A stretch of DNA of 64,000 nucleotides from Dendrolimus kikuchii (Eukaryota; Arthropoda; Insecta; Lepidoptera; Lasiocampidae), in the NCBI GenBank assembly GCA_019925095.2, contig CM034402.1:5405501-5469500 (forward strand). The letters run 5' to 3'. A model generated the notes under the pieces. That model worked only from the letters and a program-made list of their open reading frames with translations, did no database searches and was not told where the DNA came from. Made by a program: the position numbers and the translations under genes. How positions within the stretch are numbered: the stretch's first letter is position 1; each line of letters begins with the position of its first letter. Of the stretch, positions 9,440 through 19,290 are shown piece by piece.

Positions 9440-12400
9440 GTAAGTAAACAAAAAATATTTGACTGTACTACATAGTATAACCTACAAAATCTGGCTTGTT
9501 ATTGTATTTGAATATAATGTTGTAAAATAGTAAGCATGCACTGTTAAAAATTGAACATGTGTACAAATTATCATAGCATTCCTCTTCTACATCTTTAAAC
9601 GCAATCTAATATTCAGATCAAACAAACAAAAATCAAATAAACAAACTTATGTTGCTTATTATGTTTTAGGGGATAGAGAAAACGTAACAAGTAAAAATTC
9701 TTCACGAAAAAGAAGTAGGTCTCGATCACCGATTGACAGCCGGCTGGATTCTAAATGTTTTATGGTATTAGAAAATGTAGAGAAAGGTATTGGACCTGGA
9801 ATCAAGTAAAAGAGATAATACTTAATAACTTAGGAGGAAATGTAAGTGTATCTCGTGATGCCCCTGCTCCATCTGAGACAATACTTACTGACTGTAGCCA
9901 AATGAGTCTTGTTTATACCATTAAGAATAAAGCTATTATTATGTTTAATGTCATTAATAATAACAATGTTGCATCACAAAGAGTGTATTAATCCCACTGC
10001 TATATCTTCATGAAACAGTCACTAACAATAACATTATCTCAGATGGAGCAGGGACATTATGATAACTGATGGTTAGACAAGTAGGAATAAATTACGAAAT
10101 TAATACACTTTCAGAGAGAGAAATCTCTATCAGCAGTTCAAAACATTATTAGAAAACCACTTAAATACCTAGTAATAAAATATATTTGATGTATTGTATC
10201 CTATATACCTACTACCTACTAATAATTATACACAAATCTGTAGGCTTTTTTAATCACTTTATATAAATAGCAGCTTTCTCTCAAATTTTGGCAAGTAACT
10301 TATGTGGTTACAGCAATGGGGATTGTTCAAAAAAAATTACCCTCTGATTTTATATTTTTATTATGTAAAATAGGGTATTTTAAGATACTAATTTGAATAT
10401 TTTTGTGTTTTAAGAGTTAGTTTTTTTTTAATTCGATTTTTAAACAAATTATCCGATGACGTCATTGGGGACAACTTTACATTAATTCCTTTGCCTATAA
10501 AAAGAAAATAATCATATTAATCTGTGCTACTATTTAAATGTTACTGTCATTATTCATTATGACACATCGTGATCATTTTAGTGTGGCCAGCTTAGCAATT
10601 TTATCGGTAGATTTATTTTATGTATTTTGGTGTTCAACATTTATTATTTTCTAAAGTTACCGTTAAGTTATTTAAAGTGACCTTTAGTGAAAAATCAATA
10701 TAATATAACTTAAACTGAATAATGTACAGTTAGACTGAATACCATTAATTGATAATCAGGCATAAATTACCTATTAGACACCATTGCGATGTCATTACTT
10801 TTCTTAATTTGTAATAAAGTATTCTTTCGGCGATTACAACAGATAAAGCTCATTCGACCACTAAAATACTTTGATTTGGTATCACATTTGGGTTATCATT
10901 TTTAATGTCTGATACCTAGACATAGTCTCATTATCCAATGATGTTGTCAATCCAGTTAAAATAAAAAGGTGTTATTTTCAGTTTGAATGGGGGGGGGGGG
11001 GGGGGAGTATTATTAGTCAGACCTTTAAAAAAAATATCAGCCGTTAGGACTGCACTTCAGAGATAAAAACTTGGTATCTGAGCGTGACGGTCGTGCGAAG
11101 GAAAAGACATTGCACCACTGCCCTGGCGGTTAGATAGTGTGTTTGATTGCTAATGTATGTTATGGATCTGATCTTATACAACAAATTACTGGAAAATATG
11201 AAACTCTCCAGTAGTTTTAAATATATTCACTTGCCGGCTTAAAAGTGATTAATTAAGCACACCTATGGCTTGAAGAATTTCATGGAATATGAAGATTTGT
11301 GACAAATACCTTAATGATTGTAAATCTCTTAATAATATGATTTTGATGTGTAACATAGTTACTAATATGAAAAATTATGAGTTAAATAAGGACTATGCGA
11401 GTAATTAAATAGACACTTTATATCTTTTTTTTTTCAGGTTCAGAAAAAAATAGCAACAAATTTTCTGCATAAGCAAGGGTTATGCTTGATCATAGAATTT
11501 TATGACTTATCCACTGCAGTTTACATGAAAACTTTATGTATAGAAAAAACCAAATGCTAGCCTGCAGACAAAAGAAAAAGATAAAACTGAACATTTCTGA
11601 AAAGATTATATAATATGTCCTAAATTATTATTAATAAGTGTTTAAGTAAATAAACAAGTTTAACTGCTAAAAGTTATTTATTATTTCATCTTGCAAAATA
11701 ATAAGTCAAAAGATATATTTTATTAATCAATTCATATAAATATATGGCACAAACAAATTTATAACTCACAATAGTTTGCTTTCAGTATAGAAACCATCTT
11801 ATTCTTACAACTCTTAATGTGAACTCTTAAGACATCATTCAAAGTAAAGCTAAAATATTTTTGGAGGAATGTTAAATATTCATATATTGTTTACATGAAT
11901 TATAACTAGTAACATCTAGATTTATGTATATATAAAAATAAGTTATTTAAAATAGCCATCCTTGTTTTCAATTAATTAAGCTTTAAAGATATAGGCCATT
12001 CTTCTATGGTGGTACTAATCTTTTCAATCAGTTTCCATTTATTGATTTGGGCTCGCTTGAGATAAATTCAGGTTCTGGTGAACTTTTTGTATGCCATTAG
12101 CTCCAATGCAGTTCATAAAGAATACTCCAAAGAATTCAAGTCAGAACTCGACGAAGGCCAACCTATGCTCTGAACAAAGTCTGACAAATTGGCTTGCAAC
12201 CAATGTTGGAATGAATTAGCTTCATGGGAGGGTACAGAGCCCTGTTGGAAAATCCACTGCTATCCAGCGAATAAAGTATCACTTAATGCTTAAATCATTG
12301 TTTCCAATATGTGATTTTGGACGTCCTTCTAACTTCTGGCGCAAGGTGTATTGTTTTGCCAGTTAAATTTTCTTCCACCGTGATGATCTTCTCATCAGTA

Positions 12401-15400
12401 AACAGGTTATTTTTTGGATCGTATCTCTTGAAAAGATTTCGACATCGTTCCAATCGCCATTTACGAAGACGCTCGTTTATATAATGCACTTTTCTTTGAC
12501 TTTTAGTTAGAGACCATATGTAAGTATTCTCTTTACAGATATTTAAGAAATATTGGTCTGAAGAGATAATATATACATAATTTAATTCTGGAGCACGTCG
12601 AATAAAATGTTTGTTTATGTTGATGTTGTATGACATAACAATGACATAAAAAGGAAAATGTCGTTCCTTTTGTATTTTGAAACTGAATGGCTACGGTATT
12701 CATATGCATTTCACCAGACGTAAATGACGTCATAGGATTTAGTAAGGTCAAATAAAGGTCAAACGAATTTCTTTCAGGTTGCATCACGATGTTTTCCTTC
12801 ACCGTTGTTAGCACATGGTAATTGTAACAATATGCACATTAGATCAGAAAACTGACTAAGAGGTGTATGCGTTCCAGCCAGGATCGAACCCGCGCCCTCT
12901 GAGTCTGGGACGCGTGCGCTAGCCATTACGCTACCACGACGAATAGTCTTTAATAAGTTTAATATTTTAATTATTTTCACTGGCACAGCTGTATTCTTCT
13001 ATTGACATCTTTAAAAAATATATCTAAACACTGTTGAACCTATTTCTCTACAAATTAAACAAAGATTACCAAGATAATTAAAATATGTCACATATATATT
13101 TGTATTATTTTTTTACTTATATGTGAAATTTATTAACACGTAATTAAGTAGTACAGGGTACATATAAAATGTATAAAATACAGAGAACAGTGCAAATGGT
13201 GTCCAAAGGAAACTTCCCCGCGCTAGGACTCCTTAGAGCCTGTGTGGCGGGCCACAGTAGGATTGGCTTAGGTCATATAATTCTTATTGTTGATGATAGT
13301 ATATTAATGCAATGTCTTTGTGTAGTGAAAATTTATATGTGTAAATAATATTTTCTATCGTTATATATTGTGTATATTTACCATTAATCATTAATTATAA
13401 ACCACATTACCATCAGTATTATAAATCTATCCATCCCTGCCAAGGGTTGCCTGGAAAAGAGCTTTTTGGGGGATAAGGCTGCCTGACTATCTTTTTAATG
13501 CTTTACTATTTCTGTTAGTTTATGATTTAGTGGACAATAAAGAGTTTTCTGTCTATGGTGATTCTAGGGAATTGGTGTTTCTGGGTTCTTGTGACTCAAA
13601 TAGGTTAATAATTAAAGAACCCCACAGAACAACATAATAACATGAGACGGACCCAGACTGTTATGTGATTTTAAATTTTGTACAGGCACCTGCTCCAAAT
13701 GAAATGTTTGTAGCCCCAATTGGAGAGAATAGAGTAATAGTTCGGTTTTTAGACTCTGATATTTGTCAGATTGCTGCAAAAGTTATGAATGATAAACAAA
13801 TAAGAGGAAATATTATCAAGGCAGCATTGCACAATGGTAAGTTTGGCCTAGCATTCCATATTCCCAAAGCTCCACATCCTGGACTTCTGCTTTCCTCATC
13901 CAATGCACAGGATCCGGACTCTGGGGAATCTTCACTATATTTGCTGAGATGCAGTCACCATTTCCCTCTCTTTTCGTTCACCTTTTCCCAATTATTTGGG
14001 GTTGGCACAATATGTCTTTTCCTTCAATACTCCTCTATTCTGAGTATTCTTACATATGTCCTCTGTCACAGCACAAATCATTGTGTCTTCCTTCACACAA
14101 TCCATCCATATTTTTTTGGTCTACCTTTACAAGATCCCCATTACATACTCATTTCTCACCTTATCTATTCTTGGAACACCACACATCCATTTCAAGGTAC
14201 TCATCTCAGCTGGGGGATTAAAATAGCCACTGTTGCAGATTCATATTATAAATAGGATGTGTTAAAATGATGTGGAACCTTTTGCCATATCTTGCACCTA
14301 CCAGTATATCTAAACACATGTCAATTTCACTATGTGATTGTCAAATAGTGGTTGCTTTAAGATACCAGATTGACTGTTTCGTTGACTCTAGATCATTTGA
14401 TCATTTGGCAGACTTGGCTTTCTTTATGACATAGTAATATGAATCAATATCACTCCACTGGTTTGGGCCTATTTCAAAGTAGTGATTAGTGTAACCATTA
14501 TGGATATTCAGGGCAATTGTTGGAGTTCACTCAATGATAGTTTTAATATGTGAGTCCCTTCACATCAGGACACTGTAATAATTCAAACATCAATCAAGTT
14601 TCCAAATGAATATCAGTTCATGTTAAATAAATAAAAAAGAATTGTTAAAATTATCAAAAACATGTTAAAGTATCAAATTTGAAAAATTCAATGTCATTAT
14701 CTTATTTTATTGTATTATCATTAATATATTCGTTTACGCTATAGTATAATTTATTCAGTAAAAAAGTTGTCATAAAGAGTGCACCATTTAAGTGGTAACT
14801 CGCTAATATTAGTAACTAATTTATTGAATATTGTTATTGCCATCATGGAAGTTACATCAGAAGAATCTCCTAAATAATGCTTCCTAGCCAAAAACACCTT
14901 TTATATAAAAAATGAAACAAGATAAAAAACGAAATTGAAAAAATCTTAGGAGTGCTACTGCACAATTTCTTCCTTCTCCTTAAACCCTTGTGCATAGTGT
15001 AGAAAATAAACTTAATTTTTAATTTGTATGTTTGACTTCAAAAAATATTTTTCAGTAGTATTTGGTTTGAATAAAACGATTGAATTTACTTTTCAGACTG
15101 CCTGTATAAGAAACTTCAATGGAATGAAATGGATAGAAAAAAATCCAGGTATGACTATAAAGGAAAATATACCTTTGTTGGTAATTAGTAAAATTTTATT
15201 CAGAATGTCGAAAAATCTTTTTTATTGTTTCTATAGCCATACAATGGTAATAATAACATTGTTGTATGGATAGAAAATAATAAGATTTTTTACCATCTTA
15301 AACAAATTAACTGCTTCCCAATCTTTGAGTGGGGCGCTGACAATGGTGGTATCACTCTACCCTAGTTTTTGGTGAAACTTTGAAGGGTCATGTTGCACTA

Positions 15401-16460
15401 TGCACTTTTATTTCCTAAGAAAGTGTGTTTACTTAAGAGTGAACGATAGTGGTAGGATATTGATTGTTTGTAAGCAAGAATAAGTGGGGAGTTTTAATGG
15501 AATGTAGCATTTCAGTTGCAAGGAGAAATCCAATTACATACATATAATACAGATACAATTTGGCTTAACTGGCATTAATAGTCAGATTCCAGACTCCCTT
15601 GAGAGAACAGGAGCGCATTTGTAGCACCTTTGGTGTTGCAAATGTCTATTGGCGATGGTAACCGCTCTCCATTAGGTAGCCCTTCTGCCTGTCTGCTGAA
15701 CTCATTCAGCAGACGGGCAGACGGGCTACGGACAATTAAAAAAAAACTAGTACTTATAAATTATGCTGTTCCAACTATTTACTTTTTTACTCTTGATAGG
15801 TGATCAATTAGTAATTCCCTATAGTGTTACTAGTTCGATTTTATGTAAAAATCGAGTTACTATATGAATAAATCATTAAATTAGAGCACATATCATTTGC
15901 TGAAAACACAATTAAATACAAAAACATAATAAATAAATCATAAAATCAACATGTTTGCAGTTAAGACTGAAATAAAAGCAAAATTAAGACATTTTGAATA
16001 TAAATAGATGCTATGTTATTGTTCTTTTAATTAAAATAATTTCATTTCACAACAATTACGATTAATAATTTTTTTATTGTATTAAATGATATTAATGTTT
16101 CTAAAGATAAATCTGTCATATTTTTTATAATATTAATTTACTTAAGGAATAAATCATGAAAATTCGAAATTTCGAATTCCTTTCACATTTTCTTGAATAT
16201 CTGACTGTATACTGAAAATTTGTAAAAAAAAAGGTCTAAAGTTTTAAAAACCCGGGCTCTGGTGGACACTGTATTTTTCACTATTTGGAAAATGAACTTG
16301 TTTTTACAATGTACAATATAAAGCTCTTTGTAATTTTGGTGATTACAGTTCAGATAAAGGTACTACAAAGATTTGCCGGATGCATGGAAACTTATGGATT
16401 GAGTTTCAGCCTTTTAAGGGATCTGGACATTTGAGTGATAAAAAATACAGTTTATGTTAA
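9430..16460 (+). CDS. Unrecognised spliced gene with RS-rich N-terminus (gene X, model incomplete)
   Basis: I infer a plus-strand gene from a chain of exon-like blocks with canonical borders. Exon A gives MDE. Exon B gives an Arg/Ser-rich stretch (RKRSRSRSPIDSRL). Exons C, D and E join in exact phase and end in TAA at 16460. A and B join in phase (1+2). B ends with two spare bases and C starts on a codon boundary, so an exon is missing between them or the donor of B is misplaced. The C-to-E product is about 102 residues. Its first part (IVRFLDSDICQIAAKVMNDK, then IRGNII) resembles the beta3-alpha2-beta4 half of an RRM, and its end is basic and aromatic (MHGNLWIEFQPFKGSG). RS repeats together with an RRM-like segment would suggest an RNA-processing role in the nucleus, but that is inference. 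I do not recognise the gene. A mariner-like pseudogene and other repeats lie in its introns. Confidence 0.5.
9670..9805 (+). CDS. Gene X exon B (RS-rich)
   Basis: Acceptor TATGTTTTAG, donor GTAAAA. It reads (R)DRENVTSKNSSRKRSRSR and then DSKCFMVLENVEKGIGPGI. Three RS-type dipeptide repeats resemble RS domains of splicing-related proteins. The in-frame continuation past the donor hits TAA at once, so splicing here is needed for a longer product. Confidence 0.5.
9857..10057. repeat. Foldback (inverted repeat) in gene X intron
   Basis: The CCCTGCTCCATCTGAGACAA block near 9862 is the imperfect reverse complement of TTATCTCAGATGGAGCAGGG ending at 10053. A second pair of inverted words, AGAGTGTATTAAT (about 9979) and ATTAATACACTTTC (about 10104), lies partly outside it. 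A MITE-like element is possible. Confidence 0.45.
10058..11437. other. AT-rich intron sequence; G17 run at 10989-11005
   Basis: No coding block was accepted. A run of 17 G residues at 10989-11005 stands out from the AT-rich surroundings. The GC-richer stretch 11040-11140 just after it has no recognisable frame. Confidence 0.5.
11438..11560 (+). CDS. Candidate terminal exon (possible alternative 3' end of gene X)
   Basis: A long pyrimidine tract and CAG (TTTTTTTTTTCAG) are followed by an open frame of 40 codons, KKIATNFLHKQGLCLIIEFY and so on, to TAG at 11560. AATAAA lies about 90 bases further on. It starts on a codon boundary like exon C, so it could be an alternative last exon, or the end of a separate short gene. 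The phase does not fit exon B directly. No known domain is seen. Confidence 0.3.
   Translation, partial: VQKKIATNFLHKQGLCLIIEFYDLSTAVYMKTLCIEKTKC
12001..12640 (-). pseudogene. Mariner-like (Tc1/mariner superfamily) transposase relic
   Basis: On the minus strand, 12636-12295 reads RLRKWRLERCRNLFKRY, then NNLFTDEKIITVEE, the segment around the first catalytic Asp (FTDE) of mariner-type DD(E/D) transposases. Further on (about 12255-12100), after broken frames, comes PSHEANSFQHWLQANLSDFV and then GWPSSSSDLNSLEYSL, matching the second catalytic segment, in which the usual WPPxSPDLNPxDY is altered. The N-terminal HTH part is missing or unrecognisable, and stops and frame changes show that it is inactive. 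It lies in an intron of gene X on the opposite strand. Confidence 0.7.
12800..12955 (-). repeat. SINE B copy (tRNA-derived)
   Basis: The reverse complement carries a tRNA-like head: GTGGTAGCGTAATGGCTAGC (A-box region) and GGGTTCGATCCTGG (B-box). These are followed by ACGCATACACCTCTTAGTCA and GTGCATATTGTTAC. The copy at 49240-49395 has the same order. Confidence 0.65.
13435..13560 (+). repeat. LINE 3' UTR fragment related to family L
   Basis: GGTTGCCTGGAAAAGAGCTT, GGGGATAAGGCTGCC and CAATAAAGAGTTTTCTGTCT follow the order of the 3' UTR in the 52490-52560 copy (GCCTGGAAGAGATC..GATAAGACCGCC). Confidence 0.5.
13686..13836 (+). CDS. Gene X exon C (RRM-like segment)
   Basis: Acceptor TTTTGTACAG, donor GTAAGT, 50 codons plus one base. 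It starts with APAPNEMFVAPIGENRVIVR. The alternation IVRF..AAKVMN..IRGNII resembles the second half of an RRM fold. The spare base G pairs with AC of exon D to give Asp. Confidence 0.6.
13965..14225 (-). repeat. Family M LINE fragment
   Basis: Shares CCCAATTATTTGGGGTTGGC, TATGTCTTTTCCTTCA, TCCTTCACACAATCCATCCA and ACACATCCATTTC with 4185-4660 in the same order and orientation. No intact frame. Confidence 0.55.
15097..15148 (+). CDS. Gene X exon D
   Basis: A 52-bp exon with acceptor TTACTTTTCAG and donor GTATGA. Its two leading and two trailing bases fit exons C and E exactly. It reads (D)CLYKKLQWNEMDRKKS. The triple phase agreement is the best evidence that C-D-E belong to one gene. Confidence 0.6.
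15545..15740 (-). repeat. Interspersed repeat 'CAGACAGGCAGACGG' (family C), partial
   Basis: The reverse complement carries AGCAGACAGGCAGAAGGGCT, AGCGGTTACCATCGCC and CACCAAAGGTGCTACAAATG, shared with 18960-19290, 43253-43560 and 44655-44943. It ends in an added inverted copy of CAGCAGACGGGCAGACGGGC. Confidence 0.6.
16349..16460 (+). CDS. Gene X exon E (last coding exon)
   Basis: Acceptor GTGATTACAG. One base completes the Ser codon from exon D, then 36 codons follow to TAA. It reads SDKGTTKICRMHGNLWIEFQ, then GSGHLSDKKYSLC. No polyadenylation signal close by is clear. Confidence 0.55.
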
Positions 16461-17104
16461 TAATGTGAGTATTAAGTATAGAATATTTCATCATTACATA
16501 ATGGCTAGCCCTGAATATCCTAATTTTTATTCTAAATTGTTATGCTTTGTTGTTTTAACTAAATAACCAATCATCATAATATTTTACATACAACTTGGCA
16601 GAAGTACACAAAAGCGCCACCTACTGGGTCCAATCGTTAATTTAAACCATTCCGGGACAATCTTGAACATATACAACAACAAAAGAAACACCTAATTCCT
16701 GGTACCTGATTGCAGCGCCATCTACCATCTATTCAAATTTGAATCTAAATCATCCCAGTAGAAAATCATTAAAATACTAATATCGCTATTAAAAAATAGT
16801 GGTTAGTGGTAGAAGGATGAAAATTTTGGGTTGTATGTATTTTTAATGCCGAATCATAAAAAAAAAAACAAAAGAAATAGGGGTAGGTCACCCTTATCAT
16901 TTAGGGGTATGAAAAATAGATGTTAGCCGATTCTCAGACCAATCCGATATGCATACAAAATTTCGTACAAATCGATTCAGCCGTTCGGAGGAGTTTGGTA
17001 ACAAATACCGCGACGCGAGAATTTTATATATTAGATATAAAGAGAGTATCTAGACGTGGTAGAGTCATGCTGGAATCATTATTCTATGACATGATATTTC
17101 TAAT
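16461..17104. other. Repeat fragments, no gene
   Basis: Contains a GCGCCACC-family fragment at 16610-16760 (AAAGCGCCACCTACTGGGTC, then TGCAGCGCCATCTACC) and a short repeat tail at 16915-17035 (ACAAAATTTCGTACAAATCG, AGCCGTTCGGAGGAGTTTGG). Confidence 0.45.
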
Positions 17105-17770
17105 GACGGCCTCTGTGGTTGAGCGGGCTAAGCCTATACCGGCCTACCTCACTGCAACGCGGAGGCTCCGGGTTCGATTCCTGGTATAGTAAATTTCGGA
17201 AACGTATTTTCTCCGTTATTTACTATTAGTTACGCGCTGGTTTTTTTGATTGTCTCGTCGCGTTGGCAAAAATGGCAGAATGGATCACGCAATAAATATA
17301 AGTAACCCTCTATTGACAGAGGATAGGATACAAGAGAGGACTCGCCGATTTTTTTGTCTTCATGCCGATGACGGAAGCCAGGAAACACAGCACTTCTCGA
17401 TTTTTTATAGTTTATGAATAATTTGCACAGCACTTTTGGTAAGGGTAGCAAGAGGGTGGCGCACGCGCACGTAATTGTTCCGCCGTAACAGATCGACGAT
17501 TGATCCGTCCGCTAGGTAGCATTCATAATTTTTATGAATTATGGGATAAGGAAAGGGTTATTAGGAGCTGCAAAGGTGTGAAGGAAAAGCACATAGAAGG
17601 CACTCGTATTATTACGTGATCCAATTCCTTAACGTATGGCCAATACAACTATGGTCTGGGTGTCTAGGATCGGCCCCAGAGCAGTACGTTGTATATTACC
17701 CATAACAAGCGTAACTTGCTTAATTTGGGGATATACAATATGTGTGTTTGTCTGCCGATTATTTGTCTGT
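17105..17770 (+). repeat. SINE A copy, split by a 423-bp insertion
   Basis: The head at 17105-17226 has GGCCTCTGTGGTTGAGCGGG (A-box) and CCGGGTTCGATTCCTGG (B-box). The tail resumes at 17650 (TATGGTCTGGGTGTCT.. to ..GTGTGTTTGTCTGCCGATTA). The minus-strand copy at 24715-24960 runs through this point without a gap, so 17227-17649 is an insertion. Confidence 0.7.
17227..17649. mobile_element. Unidentified insertion within SINE A
   Basis: Defined only by comparison with the intact SINE copy. The host reads ..TTATTTACTAT and resumes TATGGTCTGGG, so a 3-bp TAT may be duplicated. The inserted DNA begins TTAGTTACGCGCTGG and ends CAATACAAC. It has no clear terminal repeat, long frame or poly-A, so its class is open. 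Confidence 0.45.
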
Positions 17771-17880
17771 CGATTATTATTCTGATTACAGATTTTAGGA
17801 CAGGCAACTAAGCTGACAGACCAAATTACATCTCCACTGAACTAAGATGTGAATAATATTATATTAAAGTTTTCGCGCCT

Positions 17881-18160
17881 TGTATACATAATAAAACTAC
17901 GTTTTAACGGTTTTAAGCGCGGTAATTTATTTGATTTTGGTTATTTCGGCCACTTTTCAGTGGCCGTGATCACGGAAGCCAAACATGTTAAGTGTCAACG
18001 AGTATTGTTAAAGTTTTATTTAGCCTACCGCCAACTTGTTCATTTTAATTATTTAGTTTCAATTTTGTTTATGGCTATTATTTATTTCTATGGGAGCCTA
18101 ATCTAATTTAACGAAACGTCGAAATAACCAAAATCAAACAAATTACCGCGCTTAAAACAT
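17881..18160 (+). repeat. Foldback element FB-A, most complete copy
   Basis: The left arm (TTTTAAGCGCGGTAATTTAT, then TTGATTTTGGTTATTTCG) is repeated inverted at 18120-18158. Between the arms is a GGCCACTTTTCAGTGGCC hairpin, TGATCACGGAAGCCAAACAT and an AT-rich core. Relatives lie at 32718-32830, 46558-46862, 52690-52990 and 53955-54069. A MITE-like DNA element is likely. Confidence 0.65.
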
Positions 18161-18337
18161 CATATGCCACAATTTACTTATTTTCATTCATAATGACTGG
18201 TGTTGGGTTAAAATTTCCAAGGTCAATTGTTACAGTCCTGTGATAGTTGTATTCTTCCAATAAATTTAACACGAGACATCCCATTTCAGTTGTAATATCG
18301 AGAAGACTACTCGTGTGGATTATATGATTTAGACATA

Positions 18338-18700
18338 CATACATACATAACTTCACGCCAGTTCCCTTGCGGGGTAGGCACGAACAACAGAGTGCCATTT
18401 AGGCTTATTCTTACACACCTCACTCGCCTCTTTGACATTCATAACTCTTGTCATGCACACTCGTCTGTTCTTAAGGCTCCTGACATCACCCTCCGCTAGT
18501 ACACAATCAATTTGATCACGGAAGGTGTGTCGTGGCCTTCCACGACTTCTGCATCCATCCACTTTTGCATTGTATATCTGTTTAGTCATTCTTTCATCAT
18601 GCATTCTTTCCACATGCCCGAACCACCGGAGCATTCCTTTCCTTACCTTCACCCCGACACTCTCTTTCAGACCAACCATGATTTAGGCCTGTGACAGAAT
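18338..18700 (-). pseudogene. RTE-like LINE 3' copy (family R)
   Basis: The minus frame from 18679 to 18353 gives LKESVGVKVRKGMLRWFGHV and so on through to AYPARELA with stop. (CATA)n sits at its 3' edge (18338). It is 5' truncated, with no RT core. Confidence 0.75.
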
Positions 18701-18959
18701 TCTTCTGTCGTTTAGCTTGTCTGAATATGTCTAAAATTAATTTTATTATAAAATGGCCAAGGTGGGTCATGTGGATTACGCGTAGTTTATAAGTTAGTTG
18801 TATTGTAAGTCTTACGAAAAATGACCAATTTAGCCCATAATTGTGCACCACCTGTATCGCATGGTAACACTCCGGCATGAGAACCGATGGGTACAATTTG
18901 TAATACGTCATGTGCTATTCAACCGAAGTATAACATGTCATTGGTCTACAACTTTTTTT

Positions 18960-19290
18960 TTTTTTAAAGCAGGAGTTCAGCAGACAGGCAGACGGCCCAC
19001 TTGATGAAAAGCGGTTACCATCGCCTATGGACATTTGCAACACCAAAGGTGCTACAAATGCGCTGCTGCTCTCTTAAAGGAGACTGGAACCTGGTCACTA
19101 ATGCCGGAACACAACACAAGGTTGTTATGGCGGCATACTCTAGACCAGGGGTTGTCGCCATCCAGTCGAGCAATTACTCTACCACCTGGCTGTGGGTTGT
19201 TTAGTCGCCTCTTACGACAGGCCGCCAGGCCGCAGGAAATTGTTTTCTTTCTCCGTTCCTGCACGGATATAAACTGTTTATTTAAGCAAA
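18960..19290 (+). repeat. Family C repeat, long copy
   Basis: AGTTCAGCAGACAGGCAGAC, GAAAAGCGGTTACCATCGCC, TAAAGGAGACTGGAACCTGG, GGCGGCATACTCTAGACCAG, CGACAGGCCGCCAGGCCGC and CTCCGTTCCTGCACGGATAT. It is closest to the minus copy at 44655-44943. Confidence 0.7.

Noticed and set aside
12845..12945. tRNA gene candidate on minus strand
   Set aside because: The same tRNA-like head occurs at 49240-49395 with the same downstream body, so it is a SINE.
13949..14221. Downstream extension of gene X exon C as one long ORF (13665-14255)
   Set aside because: The frame runs through a GTAAGT donor into a LINE fragment on the opposite strand; the exon border at 13836 explains the data better.
17105..17180. 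tRNA gene candidate
   Set aside because: A- and B-box are present, but the sequence does not close into a cloverleaf with an acceptor stem and continues into the SINE body shared by other copies.
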